Source: Ornithinimicrobium sp. INDO-MA30-4 (GTDB lineage Bacteria; Actinomycetota; Actinomycetes; Actinomycetales; Dermatophilaceae). From it: 64,000 nt of DNA. Both the position numbers and the translations under genes were made by a program. The notes under the pieces were generated by a model, which worked only from the letters and a program-made list of their open reading frames with translations, ran no database searches and was not told where the DNA came from. Positions 32,738 through 42,949 of the stretch are shown piece by piece (positions within the stretch are counted from its first letter, which is position 1; every line of letters starts with the position of its first letter). Location of the stretch: NCBI RefSeq assembly GCF_021535045.1, contig NZ_CP091056.1, positions 496,001 to 560,000 on the forward strand, written 5' to 3'.

Positions 32738-34074
32738 ATGGATCGTCAGCAGGAATATGTGCTTCGCACCATTGAAGAGCGAGACCTCAGGTTTGTGCGC
32801 CTCTGGTTCACCGACGTGCTGGGGACGCTGAAGTCCGTGGCTGTTGCGCCAGCCGAGTTGGAGCAGGCCTTCGCCGAGGGGATCGGCTTCGACGGCAGTT
32901 CGATTGAGGGCTTCACCAGGGTTTACGAAGCCGACATGGTGGCCCAGCCCGACGCCAGCACCTTCCAGGTCTTGCCGTGGCGCGGTGGCAACGCCGGGAC
33001 CGCCCGGATGTTTGCCGACATCCGAATGCCGCACGGTGGCCCCGCGCAAACGGACCCGCGTCATGTCTTGAAGCGAGCTTTGGACAAGGCCTCTGAGCAG
33101 GGCTACACGTTCTTTGTGCACCCCGAGATTGAGTTTTACCTGTTCAAGGAGCCTTACGTCTCCGGACAAGCGCCGACCCCAGTCGACCAAGCTGGCTACT
33201 TTGACCACGTGGCACGCGGTGACGGGCATGATTTCCGCCGCGCCGCGATCACCATGCTTGAGCAAATGGGCATTTCGGTGGAGTTCAGCCACCACGAGGG
33301 CGGCCCTGGCCAAAACGAAATTGACCTGCGTTTTGCCGATGCCATGTCGATGGCCGACAACATCATGACCTTCCGCACCGTGGTCCGTGAGGTTGCGCTG
33401 CAGCATGGTTCGTTTGCGTCCTTCATGCCCAAGCCGCTGGCCGGGCAGCCGGGCTCGGGCATGCACACGCACGTCTCGCTGTTTGAAGGTGACACCAACG
33501 CCTTCTACGAGCCGTCGGCTAAATACGAAATCTCCGCGACCGGGCGTCGATTTGCGGCCGGCGTTTTGGCGCACTCCCGCGAAATCTGCGCCGTGACCAA
33601 CCAGTGGGTCAACTCCTACAAACGGCTGTGGGGCGGCGAAGAAGCACCTTCCTACGTCTGCTGGGGTCACAACAACCGCTCGGCTCTGCTGCGAGTCCCG
33701 ATGTACTCCATCGGCAAAGGCCACTCGCGACGCCTGGAGATTCGCTCGATCGACTCCGCCTGCAACCCCTACCTGACGTATGCGCTGATCCTCTCCGCTG
33801 GACTCAAGGGCATCCAAGAAGAGTACGAATTGCCCGATGAGGCAGAGGATGATGTCTGGGCCTTGACCGATGGCGAGCGTCGGGCGATGGGCATCGACCC
33901 GTTGCCGCAGTCCTTGGGTGAAGCGCTCGACATCATGGAAAACAGCGAGTTTGTGGCAGAGGTTCTTGGCGAGCAGGTCTTCGACTTTTCTTGCGCAACA
34001 AGTGGCAAGAGTGGGCGGACTATCGCTCGCAAGTGACGTCCTTTGAGTTGGATCGATACCTGGAGCGACTGTGA
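32738..34074 (+). CDS. glnA: Glutamine synthetase, GlnA2 type
   Basis: About 445 residues, GSI-alpha class: glutamate plus ammonia plus ATP to glutamine. GFDGSSIEGF near residue 50, HPEIEFYLF, SHHEGGPGQNEIDLRFAD and KPLAGQPGSGMHTHVSLF are the catalytic landmarks. The C-terminal region (WALTDGERRAMGI, YRSQVTSFELDRYLERL) is of the Bacillus/GlnA2 form, not the adenylylated GSI-beta form, although glnE follows directly. One T is missing in the T-run at 33985-33989; restored, the frame ends at 34074 overlapping the glnE GTG. ATG at 32738 matches homologues (MDRQQEYVLRTIEERD); 32720 is an in-frame alternative. Confidence 0.93.
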
Positions 34075-37048
34075 CCGCTAGCCCCGGTACGCCGTTGGCG
34101 GCACTGGCTCGAGCAGGATTTACAGATGCGCGACGCGCGGACACGATGTTGCGCGACGCGCTCAAAGCGATGCCTGAGGGGACAGATCTCGACAGTCTCA
34201 TTGCTGACATCAGCAACACGGCCGATCCGGACCAGGCCGTTCTCGGGTTGGTCCGTGTCGTCGAAAGCAACGCCGAGGCGGCTGCTTCCCTCAGCAAAAG
34301 GGCATTGAACGCCAGCGGATGCTGGCCATCCTCGGTGCCTCTTGCGCCCTCACCGACGATGTCGTGAAGCACCCCGAACACGTCGACGTGGTGCGGACGG
34401 CCGCCAAACCAGAGCCAGCCGCGGTCGTCGAAGCGGTGCAAGACCTTGAGGGTCGACCCGGCGCAGACGCCCTGCGCGTGGCCTACCGCAAAGAGTTGTT
34501 GCGGATTGCTACCGCTGACCTGATGGCCAAGGACCCGTTGGTCGCCATGCCCATTGCGGCCCATCAACTTGCTGATTTAGCTGGTGCCGCGATTGAGGCC
34601 GCACTAGATTTGGCCCGCGTTGAGGTCGCCAACTCTGAACTGGCCAAAGTCACCGTCATTGGCATGGGCAAGTGCGGCGGCCGCGAACTCAACTACATCA
34701 GCGACGTTGACGTCATCTTCTTGGCCGCCCCCGTGGAAGGCGCCGACGAAGAAGCAGCGATGCGTGCTGCAACATCGATTGCTAGCGCAGTGATGCGGGT
34801 GTGCGGCCAAGCGACCGCTGAAGGGTCGCTTTGGCCCGTTGACGCCGCGCTTCGCCCTGAAGGCAAGCGTGGGCCGTTGGTCAGAAGCTTGGACTCACAC
34901 CGTGAGTACTACACCCGATGGGCCAGCACCTGGGAGTTCCAGGCGCTGCTGAAGGCCCGGTCATCGCTGGCGATGAGGGCTTGGGCCAAGAGTGGCTCGA
35001 CATGGTGGCGCCAATAGTCTGGGAAGCTGGCAGCCGCGATGGCTTCGTCGAAGACGTGCAAGGTATGCGGCGGCGCGTCGAAGAGCACGTGCCCGCCTCT
35101 CAGTCCGATCGCCAACTCAAACTGGGCCCTGGCGGCTTGCGCGACATTGAGTTCAGCATCCAACTGCTGCAGTTAGTGCACGGACGCTCAGACGAGACGC
35201 TGCATTCTGGCACCACGCTCGAAGCCCTTGAGGCCTTGCGTGACGGGGGATATGTCGGGCGCGACGACGCTGCCGAATTGGACACCGCGTACCGATTCTT
35301 GAGGGTGCTCGAGCACCGCGTGCAGTTGTATCGGATGAAGCGTGACCACGTCATGCCGTCAGCCGAGTGCGATTTGCGGCGTTTGGGCCGCTCCATCGGT
35401 CTGCGCGGTGAGGCCGAGCGCGAAGTCGTCGAGCGCTGGCGAGCCCAGCAGCGCGAAGTGCGCAGGCTGCACGAGCGCCTCTTCTATCGCCCACTGCTGC
35501 AGGCGGTCGCCAAACTCAGCCCGGACGCTTTGCGGCTCTCGCCGGATGCGGCCAAGACCCGACTGGCAGCTTTGGGATTCCGCGATCCCAACGGCGCCAT
35601 CCGTCACCTTGAGTCGCTGACCTCTGGCGTCAGTCGGCGCGCCACGATCCAAAAGACTCTGCTGCCGGTGATGCTCGGGTGGTTTGCCGACGGGGCCGAC
35701 CCAGATGCTGGCCTCTTGGCCTTCCGCCGGATTAGCGACGCCTTGGGCACCTCGCACTGGTACCTGGCAATGCTCCGCGATGAAGGAACAGCCGCCCAGC
35801 GTCTAGCTCGAGTGCTCTCCAACAGCCGCTACGCAGTCGACTTGCTGATCAAGGCCCCTGACGCGGTAGCTCTCCTCGGTGACCCCTCCGGATTGGTTCC
35901 GCTCACGCCAGAGGCGATCCGAACTCGGATGACGACGGCTTGGCAGCGGCAAGAATCCACCGCCGACGCATACACAGCGATCCGCAATGTGCGACTGCGC
36001 GAATTGATCCGCATTGTGTTGGGCGACCTGGTTGGAGATCTGACCGACAAGGAAATCAGGCTGGCGCTGACCCGACTGACCGACGCATTCATCGGCGCAG
36101 GGTTAGAAATCGCTACCCGCGACATTGAACGCAAGCGTGAGGCCGAGTTGGACGTCGACCTCATCATCATCGGGATGGGCCGCCTGGGCGGGCGCGAAGT
36201 TGGCTATAGCAGCGATGCAGATGTGATGTATTGCTTCGCCCCGCACAGTGCAGACTCGAAGGACGCCGGAACAAAGGCGAGCGAGGTCATCACAGTGCTG
36301 CGAAAGGGCCTCGGCGGTAGTGGCCCAGACCCCACGCTGGAGCTCGATGCTGATCTTCGGCCCGAAGGCCGATCGGGCCCCTGGTCCGCAGTCTTGAGTC
36401 ATTCACTGCCTACTATTCGCGCTGGTCAGCCGGCTGGGAGGCGCAAGCCCTGTTACGAGCGCGAGTCATCGCTGGAGATGAGGGCCTGGCTACCGCCTTC
36501 ATCGACCTGATTGACCCTTGCGTTGGCCAACCGATGGCATTTCCGGCAGTGCCTTTCGCGAAATGCGCAAACTCAAAGCTCGGATGGAGGCAGAACGGCT
36601 GCCTCGCGGCGCCGACCCCAGGACCCACTTCAAGTTGGGCCTCGGCGGGCTGACCGATGTGGAGTGGGTGGTGCAACTAATGCAGTTGCGGCACGCCGCC
36701 CGAGTCAGCGGTATGCAGACCACTGGCACTTTGCCCTCGCTCTGGGCGGGTGTTGAGGCCGGAATCATCTCCGCCGAAGATGCCAATGTCATGGAGGCGG
36801 CGTGGCTTTTGGCGTCGCGACTGCGAGATGTCGGCGTTTTGTGGCGTGGTCGGGCAGTCGATTCGGTGCCCAGCGACTATCGAGATGCCGAGGGCATTGC
36901 TCGTGCTCTCGGGCGCAAACCAGGCCACGGCGTCGAACTGGCAGGGGAGTGGCGTCGCACTGCCCGGCAGTCCCGGAATGTGGTGGAGCGCTTGTTCTAC
37001 GGCGACCCGGCACCCAGCCCGCGCGGCTATCCGAGTCGGCGCTCGTAG
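34071..37048 (+). CDS. glnE: Glutamine synthetase adenylyl-/deadenylyltransferase
   Basis: About 993 residues with two nucleotidyltransferase halves: the deadenylylase half has GMGKCGGRELNYISDVDVIF near residue 200, the adenylylase half GMGRLGGREVGYSSDADVMY near 700, each with the paired aspartates. It modifies glutamine synthetase in response to nitrogen status. Four missing bases break it: near 34291 (A), 34949 (G), 36381 (C) and 36515 (C or T). Both repaired junctions of each half give the repeated RARVIAGDEGL sequence, internal support for the repairs. GTG start overlaps the glnA stop. Confidence 0.92.
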
Positions 37049-37057
37049 GATGAAGGC

Positions 37058-37700
37058 ATGACCCTGCGCAGCGGCCAACCCCGCAGCGACCCCCTGTCGC
37101 GCATGGCCTTTGGCTCACCAGAGGCTCTTTGCCGACTCTTGTTCGTGGGCTGAGCACGCTGTGGTCCCCACGGTGGTGGTGCCTCAGTCAGGACGCAGCC
37201 TGGTCTCCCCGCGTGGTGGGCCAAAAGCTAGCCCTCCGTATGTCGACGCGGCCCTGCTGAGTGCCGCGAGGGTGGTTCCTCGCGGGCTGGCCCCGGCGAT
37301 TGGCTTCTGGGTGATTCAGGACCGGGCGGTGCTCACCGTGCGCAACCCTGGATGGCGCGAGCAGACACGATGGGTGGTGTGGGATCCCGAGTTGGGGGTC
37401 ATGCGCACGCCTGGCTTGCCGCGAGCCTCAACTCAGCAGGTCGTCGCCGCTGCAGGTCACGGGTCGCGCCGCGAATTGCGCGAGATGTTTGCTGAAACTC
37501 AGCACCAGCCGGTTCGCCTGCTGTCCGCGGTGATGTCCATCTTGTCGGTGCCCGGGGCTGGTGTTTTGTCCGATCCGTTCAGCGCGGAAGACCTGCCCGG
37601 GGCCAAAATTTTCCACCCCACCAGCAAGGAAGTCGGCAACTTCGATGACGCCGTCAAGGGCGCCGTGATGTTGCGACAGGAACTGGAGACACCAGGATGA
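37058..37700 (+). CDS. Conserved hypothetical protein upstream of hisA
   Basis: Not recognised. About 213 residues if a slip near 37140 is bridged: the ATG at 37058 with GGATGAAGG upstream opens MTLRSGQPRSDPLSRMAF, which joins a longer frame containing PTVVVPQSGRS, AIGFWVIQDRAVLTVRNPGW and RELREMFAET. No membrane segment or signal peptide; a Trp/Arg-rich central strand-like region and a Gly/Pro C-terminus. Its stop overlaps the hisA start (ATGA), implying co-translation with histidine/tryptophan biosynthesis. The start is uncertain because of the slip. Confidence 0.65.
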
Positions 37701-38451
37701 GCACTCTGACGTTGTTGCCCGCCGTTGACGTCGCTGACGGCAAAGCCGCTCAAGTCGTCGGAATGGGCAGCACGGATCCGTTGGTGGTAGCAAAACGCTG
37801 GGTGGACGCGGGGGCGACCTGGGTGCACCTCGTGGATCTCGACCTGGCGTATGGCCGCGGTTCCAACTCCCGGCTGTTGGCGCGTCTCGTTGCTGAACTC
37901 GACGTCCCCGTGCAGGTCTCTGGTGGCATTAGCAACCAGGACACCTTGGACCACGCCCTGCGGACTGGCGCCGAGCGGATCAATCTGGCGAGCACTGCAC
38001 TGCTCGATCCCAAATGGGTTGCTGCAGTGATCGCCGAATATGGCCCGCGCATTGCGATCGGCATCGATGTCGTCGGCGATGAGTGCGTGGCTCGCGGGAC
38101 CGGCACCGCTGTCGGCTCGGTCAAGAAGGTCCTCAAAGATGTCTCAAGCTATGGTGCTGAGACCTTCGTCGTCGCTGATGCCTCCAGGGATGGCTCACGC
38201 CAGGGTTTGGACTTTGCGCTGTTTGAGCGGATGGCCAAGAAGTTGCAGGGACAAGTGATTGCCTCTGGCGGAGTGAGCTCGGTTCAGGATCTTGAACAGC
38301 TAGCCAAAATTGGCCGAGACTCCGATGGCGAGCCAGGTCTGGATTCGATCTCTGGCGTGGTCTTGGGCGCTGCTCTCTATCACGGTGCTTTCACCCTTCA
38401 AGAGGCCATCGCGGCACTGAAACCGCATTCGGGAAAAAGAAGAAATCATGA
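37697..38451 (+). CDS. hisA: HisA/PriA phosphoribosyl isomerase
   Basis: TIM-barrel isomerase of about 251 residues; in actinobacteria without trpF it serves both histidine (ProFAR) and tryptophan (PRA) pathways. LLPAVDVADGKAAQVV, DLDLAYGRGSNS, VSGGISN and VIASGGVSSVQDL carry the two phosphate sites and the catalytic Asp residues (near 11 and 175). One A is missing in the A-run at 38434-38438; with six A residues the protein ends KKKKS and the stop overlaps the next ATG at 38448, so the longer visible tail is an artefact. Confidence 0.9.
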
Positions 38452-39214
38452 GTTCCAAACGATTCGACGGGCATGAGCCCACGGAAGGCACAGACACAGG
38501 TGGCGTGCCCTGGTCTGGGCGGACGCTCCTAGGCACTGGCTTTGATGCCGATGCTGGGGCAGCCGAAGCCGACGTGCTGGCGGCCTTAGACCATCGCAGC
38601 GACGAAAAGGCGCTGGTGGCTGCCATTGCTGCCGCGCGGTTAATCGTGCCGGTGGTGGCTGTCGCGGGCGAAACGACCGAAGTGAATGGTCTCGTCACGG
38701 ATGCCAGCAGCGATATGGCCGCGGTGACGTTGCAGGCACCGACGGGTGAAAAGCCCTGCCCGCCTTCACCAGCATGGCTGCGCTTGCCGCATGGGATAGC
38801 TCAGCCCGGCCAGTCCCCGTCACGGCCCAACGTGCGGCGCTAGCCGCTGTCCAAGAGGGCTGCGGCGTCATCGTTATCGATCTGGCGGGCCGTGGGGACG
38901 AGAGCCAGCCAGCGCCGGTGGCACTACGCTCCTCGATGGTCTGGGCTCTGGCGATGAATCGCACGTGGTTGCCCGCCCACGAAGACGAGCACGTGCAATC
39001 TGCTGTCGATCAGGCCATCTCCGACGAATCTGATGTGTTTGGGGCGACGCTGGGCTTGGGCCAGCGCTCGGCCCTTCAGATCGCGCTTACCCTCAAACCG
39101 AACCTTGCCTCGGAGCAGATCCAGCAGATCGTTACCCGCATCGGAGAGCGGTTAGCGACCGATGGCGAAGTGCGGGCTCGGATCGACGCGATTTCTTTCA
39201 AACTGAACGACTAG
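38448..39214 (+). CDS. SseB-family protein
   Basis: About 255 residues. FDADAGAAEADVLAALDHRS followed by ARLIVPVVAVAGE fits the SseB N-terminal domain, and AFTSMAALAAWDSSARPVPV fits its second conserved block. The family is found beside secretion-related and housekeeping genes and its biochemical role is unknown. One G is missing near 38751 (Lys-Ala-Leu). Overlaps hisA by four bases. Confidence 0.75.
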
Positions 39215-39217
39215 CCT
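39212..39217 (+). promoter_or_regulatory. -10 element TAGCCT, candidate leaderless start
   Basis: TAGCCT lies six bases before the GTG at 39224 of the MFS gene and overlaps the stop codon of the preceding gene. Confidence 0.4.
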
Positions 39218-39223
39218 AGTTCT

Positions 39224-40449
39224 GTGTTGTTGAGTCGCTACGCCAGGATCTGGCGTATACCGGGTGTTTCCACCATCTTGTTGCTCAGCCTGGTGCTGCG
39301 CATTCCGCAAATGGCCATGATGATTTTGTTGACCCTGCATGTGGTCGACCACCTCGGACGTTCGTGGACCGCCGCCGGGGTGCTGGCCGCAGTTGCCACC
39401 ATCGCGTTGGCGATCAGCCAGCCCTGGCGTGGGCGACTGCTCGATCGTGTGGCTTTGCGCCCCGTCATCGCTACGTCAATCACAGTCACTGCCTTGTGCT
39501 GGAGCATTGCGCCGTTCATGAGTTATTGGTGGCTGATGCTGCTGGTCGCTATCGCTGGGCTATTTGCCGTGCCGGCCAATTCAATCGTGCGCCAAGTGCT
39601 CATCGCTGCCGTGCCGATATCTCAGCGCCGTCAGACCTTGGCCCTCGAAGGCGTTTTTGTTGAGTTTGCGTTCATCGTCGGACCGCTGAGTGCTATTTGG
39701 GTGTCGACCGTCATCGGCACCACCTGGACCCTGCTCGCGGTCCAGGTTGTTGGCTTGCTTGGCGGGTTGGCCCTCTACCGCATCAACCCACCGTTGGTGA
39801 ATGCTCCAGTGACGAGCGAACTGCCGAGTGAGCTGGGGCTGCCTCTCGCTCCCGCGCAGCCGCATACCGGCTTTATGTCCGCGATGACGGGGCGGTTTGG
39901 AGTCATTTTGGTGCTCACCGCGGCCTCGGTTGCGGTGGTCATGGGCTCAGAAGTGGGCCTCACCGCAGCCCTTCGCGAGCTCGACGCCTTGACCGAACTT
40001 GGCCAGGTGCTCGCGCTGTGGGGACTGGGCTCGGTGATTGGCGGCTTGGTCTACGGGGCCCTGCCTCGGGCGATCTCCCCGAGATGCTGCTGCTCGGGTT
40101 GGGGCTTGTCACCCTGCCCTTGGCGCTTGGCCAGACGCCGCTTCAATTCGCCTTTCTTGCCTTTGTCGCGGGGCTCCTGTGCGCTCCATCTATCACTGCG
40201 ACCGTGGATGCCGTGAGCCACGCAGTGGGGGAGAAGCAGCGCGGAGAAGCGATGGGATGGCACTCGGCTGCCATGACGCTAGGTGCGGCGGGGGCATCAC
40301 CGATCCTGGGCGTCGTGATCGACACAGCCGGCCCCAGCGCGGCCTTTGTGGCAGCGGCCAGCATCGGCATCGTGGCTGGTGCCGGTGGATTGCTCGGGCT
40401 GACCGTGCGTCGGCGCATTCGGCCTGAGAGCCACGCGGTGCTACACTGA
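39224..40449 (+). CDS. MFS transporter
   Basis: About 408 residues with around twelve hydrophobic segments, probably a proton-driven exporter in the plasma membrane. GRLLDRVALRPVIATS near residue 70 corresponds to the loop 2-3 motif of the family, and TPLQFAFLAFVAGLLCAPSI is in the C-terminal half. One C is missing in the C-run at 40077-40080; restored, ISPEMLLLGLGLVTLP continues the transmembrane pattern. Substrate not predictable. GTG start with a possible leaderless promoter. Confidence 0.82.
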
Positions 40450-40702
40450 GGGCTGACCCTGTGTTTGTTGTGCCGTCTACATGTTTTACAACATGTGATA
40501 GCAATAGCGAACACGGCGCAAGAGAAGCCCTGAGCTTCCACCCGCGTCTGCCGAACGAGGCAGCCGGGTTTCTATAAGGTCCTAGCGTCCGCATACCGTG
40601 CGTCCGTTGTCCTTAGTGTCTCAGGCCTCCTTTGCGCTTATGTCGCGGGAGGCCTTTTCCGCGTCTTGGGGACTGACACTGACATGACGAAGGAGCAAGC
40701 AC
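40450..40702 (+). promoter_or_regulatory. infC leader region
   Basis: 253 bases without a gene before infC. In order: a 7-bp perfect inverted repeat ACATGTT-TTAC-AACATGT (40479-40496), a CTGCC...GGCAG hairpin near 40549-40568, and a terminator-like hairpin (40624-40658) ahead of the AAGGAG ribosome-binding site. The layout fits an attenuated or autoregulated ribosomal-protein leader; no known leader class is recognised. Confidence 0.5.
40624..40658 (+). terminator. Terminator-like hairpin in the infC leader
   Basis: GGCCTCC (40624-40630) pairs with GGAGGCC (40648-40654), followed by TTTT (40655-40658). It lies 45 bases before the infC start, so it is more likely an attenuator than the end of the MFS transcript. 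Confidence 0.55.
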
Positions 40703-41362
40703 ATCAGCGAGCCTCGCATCAACGATCGAATCCGGGTACCCGAAGTTCGGTTGGTTGGCCCCAACGGTGAGCAGGTCGGGATCGTTCGCGTCGAAGACGC
40801 GCTACGCCTAGCTGCTGAAGCAGACCTGGACTTGGTCGAGGTCGCCCCGATGGCACGCCCCCCGGTTGCCAAACTCATGGACTTCGGCAAGTTCAAGTAC
40901 GAAGCCGCCATGAAGGCCCGGGAGGCCCGAAAGAACCAGGTCAACACCGTCATCAAGGAGATCAAACTCCGTCCCAAGATTGATGACCATGACTACGGCA
41001 CCAAGAAAGGACACGTTGAGCGTTTCCTTAAGGGTGGCGACAAGGTCAAGGTGACCATCATGTTCCGTGGACGTGAGCAGTCGCGTCCTGAGTTGGGTTT
41101 CCGTCTCTTGCAGAAGTTGGCAGAGGACATCGGCGAGCTTGGTTTCGTCGAGAGCTCGCCCAAGCAAGACGGTCGCAACATGGTGATGGTGATTGGCCCG
41201 TCCAAGAAGAAGACGGCCGTGCGCAACGAAAAGCGTCGTGACGCTGCTCGTGCCGCCGAAGCTGACCCTGCAGAAGAAAAGCCCGCTGCCGAGCCTGAGC
41301 AAGCAGTCGAAGCTGAGCAGGCCGCTGAGCCTGAGCAGACCGAGGCCGTCGAGCAGAACTGA
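40703..41362 (+). CDS. infC: Translation initiation factor IF-3
   Basis: 219 residues counted from an AUC start codon at 40703, placed seven bases after AAGGAG. No ATG, GTG or TTG lies in frame between there and codon 17, and the resulting N-terminus ([19 protein letters not shown]) aligns with known IF-3 N-termini. Rare start codons in infC allow IF-3 to repress its own translation. The N-domain (VDLVEVAP-like region near 38) and C-domain ([26 protein letters not shown]) are complete. An acidic tail of about 35 residues with repeated AEPEQ/VEAEQ motifs follows. First gene of infC-rpmI-rplT. Confidence 0.93.
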   Translation: MSEPRINDRIRVPEVRLVGPNGEQVGIVRVEDALRLAAEADLDLVEVAPMARPPVAKLMDFGKFKYEAAMKAREARKNQVNTVIKEIKLRPKIDDHDYGTKKGHVERFLKGGDKVKVTIMFRGREQSRPELGFRLLQKLAEDIGELGFVESSPKQDGRNMVMVIGPSKKKTAVRNEKRRDAARAAEADPAEEKPAAEPEQAVEAEQAAEPEQTEAVEQN

Positions 41363-41457
41363 GGGGTGAGCGGGCGCCGAAAGGCACCGGCTCGACCTGA
41401 TATCCGTACCACTGCGTGAGGTTATTTCTCACGCCCGATTGATTAGGAGATCGGCAC

Positions 41458-41652
41458 ATGCCGAAGATGAAGACCCACAGCGGGGCTAAGAAGCGTTTCC
41501 GCGTGACAGGCAGTGGCAAGATCATGCACCAGCGTGCTCGCCACGTCCACAAGTTCCAGGAGCGCTCTTCGGCAGCAGCCCGTCGCCTGGTTAACGACAA
41601 GCCCGTTGCAGAGGCTGACACGCGCCGCGCCAAGAAGATGCTCGGTCTCTGA
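41458..41652 (+). CDS. rpmI: 50S ribosomal protein L35
   Basis: 64 residues, intact: MPKMKTHSGAKKRFRVTGSG and HKFQERSS are diagnostic. AGGAG is eight bases before the ATG. The 95-base gap after infC contains no obvious terminator, so the three-gene order infC-rpmI-rplT is probably one transcript. Confidence 0.97.
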   Translation: MPKMKTHSGAKKRFRVTGSGKIMHQRARHVHKFQERSSAAARRLVNDKPVAEADTRRAKKMLGL

Positions 41653-41710
41653 GACCGCACTTCTGCGCCAAACACTTTTTCTGACCCACTGATTTACAAG
41701 GAGTACCCAC

Positions 41711-42091
41711 GTGGCACGCGTGAAGAGGGCTGTTAATGCCCACAAGAAGCGTCGAGTAGTTCTGGATCGCGCGAGCGGTTACCGGGGGCAGCGCTCCCGT
41801 CTGTACCGCAAGGCGAAGGAGCAGGTCACTCACTCGCTGGTTTACAGCTACAACGACCGTCGCGCCCGCAAGGGTGACTTTCGTCGCCTGTGGATCCAGC
41901 GCATCAACGCTGGCGCCCGCGCACACGGCATGACCTACAACCGCTTCATCCAGGGCCTGAAGGCTGCTGAGATCGAGGTTGACCGTCGCATGCTTGCCGA
42001 GCTCGCCGTTAACGACGAGGCCGCTTTCGCCGCCCTCGTGGAGTTGGCTAAGGCCAACGCTCCGGCACAGGCTCCCAGCCCGGCTGCCTGA
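41711..42091 (+). CDS. rplT: 50S ribosomal protein L20
   Basis: 126 residues, intact, starting at GTG ([14 protein letters not shown]). [16 protein letters not shown] and [14 protein letters not shown] are diagnostic of L20, needed early in large-subunit assembly. AAGGAG is nine bases upstream. In several bacteria L20 represses its own operon through the mRNA leader. Confidence 0.97.
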   Translation: MARVKRAVNAHKKRRVVLDRASGYRGQRSRLYRKAKEQVTHSLVYSYNDRRARKGDFRRLWIQRINAGARAHGMTYNRFIQGLKAAEIEVDRRMLAELAVNDEAAFAALVELAKANAPAQAPSPAA

Positions 42092-42123
42092 TCGACCGTT
42101 CCACAACGCCCCAGGACACCACG

Positions 42124-42939
42124 GTGACCTTTGACCTACCGCCGCTGACGAACACTCGCAGCGATCGAGTCAAAGCCGTGCGTGGCCTGGGGCGTCGTGC
42201 TATCAGGGACAAGCAGAGCAAGTTCCTGGTTGAAGGCCCCCAGTCAGTCCGTGAGCTCATTGCGTGGGCACCGGATCGGGCCCTGCACGTGTATGTCACG
42301 CAGCAGGCGATCGAAACGCACCAGCAAATGATTGCGGCCGCCCAAGACCACGGCATACCGGTGCAGGAGTGCAGCGACGAAGTTCTGGCGTTGATGGGGG
42401 ACACCCAACAGCCTCAGGGAGTCCTCGCTGTCGCCAAGACTCAATCGCTCGCTCCCGAGCAAGTGCTCGCAGGTATGGCGTCAGATGACTTTGTCGTGAT
42501 CCTGACTAACGTTCGTGATCCGGGCAATGCCGGGACCGTGATCCGCGGTGCAGATGCCTTCGGCGCTGCAGGGGTTTTGGTCAGCGACGGCAGTGTCGAC
42601 ATCCACAACCCCAAGGTGGTTCGCTCGACAGTGGGATCACTGTTCCACCTCAACATCAGCACTCAGGGCAGCGTGACTGATTTGCTGTCGTTGTGCCGAC
42701 AAGCCGGTGTGCGCACTCTTGCGGCCGATGGCAGTGGCAGTGTTTCGCTGCCCGATGCCAACCTGAGTGGCCAGCACGCTTGGGTGATGGGCAACGAAGC
42801 CTGGGGGCTACCGCAAAGTGAGCGCGACCTCTGCGATGAGGTCGTGTCAGTGCCGATTGTGCGTGCAGAATCCCTCAACCTAGCGATGGCTGCAACGGTG
42901 TGCTTGCACGCGTCGGCCGCTGCGCGAGGGGTCAGTTAA
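42124..42939 (+). CDS. SpoU/TrmH-family RNA methyltransferase
   Basis: 271 residues, intact. N-terminal substrate-binding region with KFLVEGPQSVRELI; C-terminal SPOUT knot with VILTNVRDPGNAGTVIRGAD (motif 1), HNPKVVRSTVGSLFH (motif 2) and ESLNLAMAATVCLH (motif 3). It 2'-O-methylates rRNA or tRNA; mycobacterial TsnR holds the same place after rplT. GTG start follows rplT by 32 bases. Confidence 0.9.
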   Translation: MTFDLPPLTNTRSDRVKAVRGLGRRAIRDKQSKFLVEGPQSVRELIAWAPDRALHVYVTQQAIETHQQMIAAAQDHGIPVQECSDEVLALMGDTQQPQGVLAVAKTQSLAPEQVLAGMASDDFVVILTNVRDPGNAGTVIRGADAFGAAGVLVSDGSVDIHNPKVVRSTVGSLFHLNISTQGSVTDLLSLCRQAGVRTLAADGSGSVSLPDANLSGQHAWVMGNEAWGLPQSERDLCDEVVSVPIVRAESLNLAMAATVCLHASAAARGVS

Positions 42940-42942
42940 ACT
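42937..42942 (+). promoter_or_regulatory. -10 element TAAACT, candidate leaderless start of pheS
   Basis: TAAACT overlaps the stop codon of the methyltransferase and is exactly seven bases before the pheS GTG at 42950; no ribosome-binding site is present. Confidence 0.5.
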
Positions 42943-42949
42943 AACCGGC

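Noticed and set aside
32663-34567. 634-codon open frame on the minus strand opposite glnA/glnE
   Set aside because: It mirrors the codon structure of glnA, whose motifs are unmistakable; high-GC third positions keep the opposite strand open. No family motif or ribosome-binding site.
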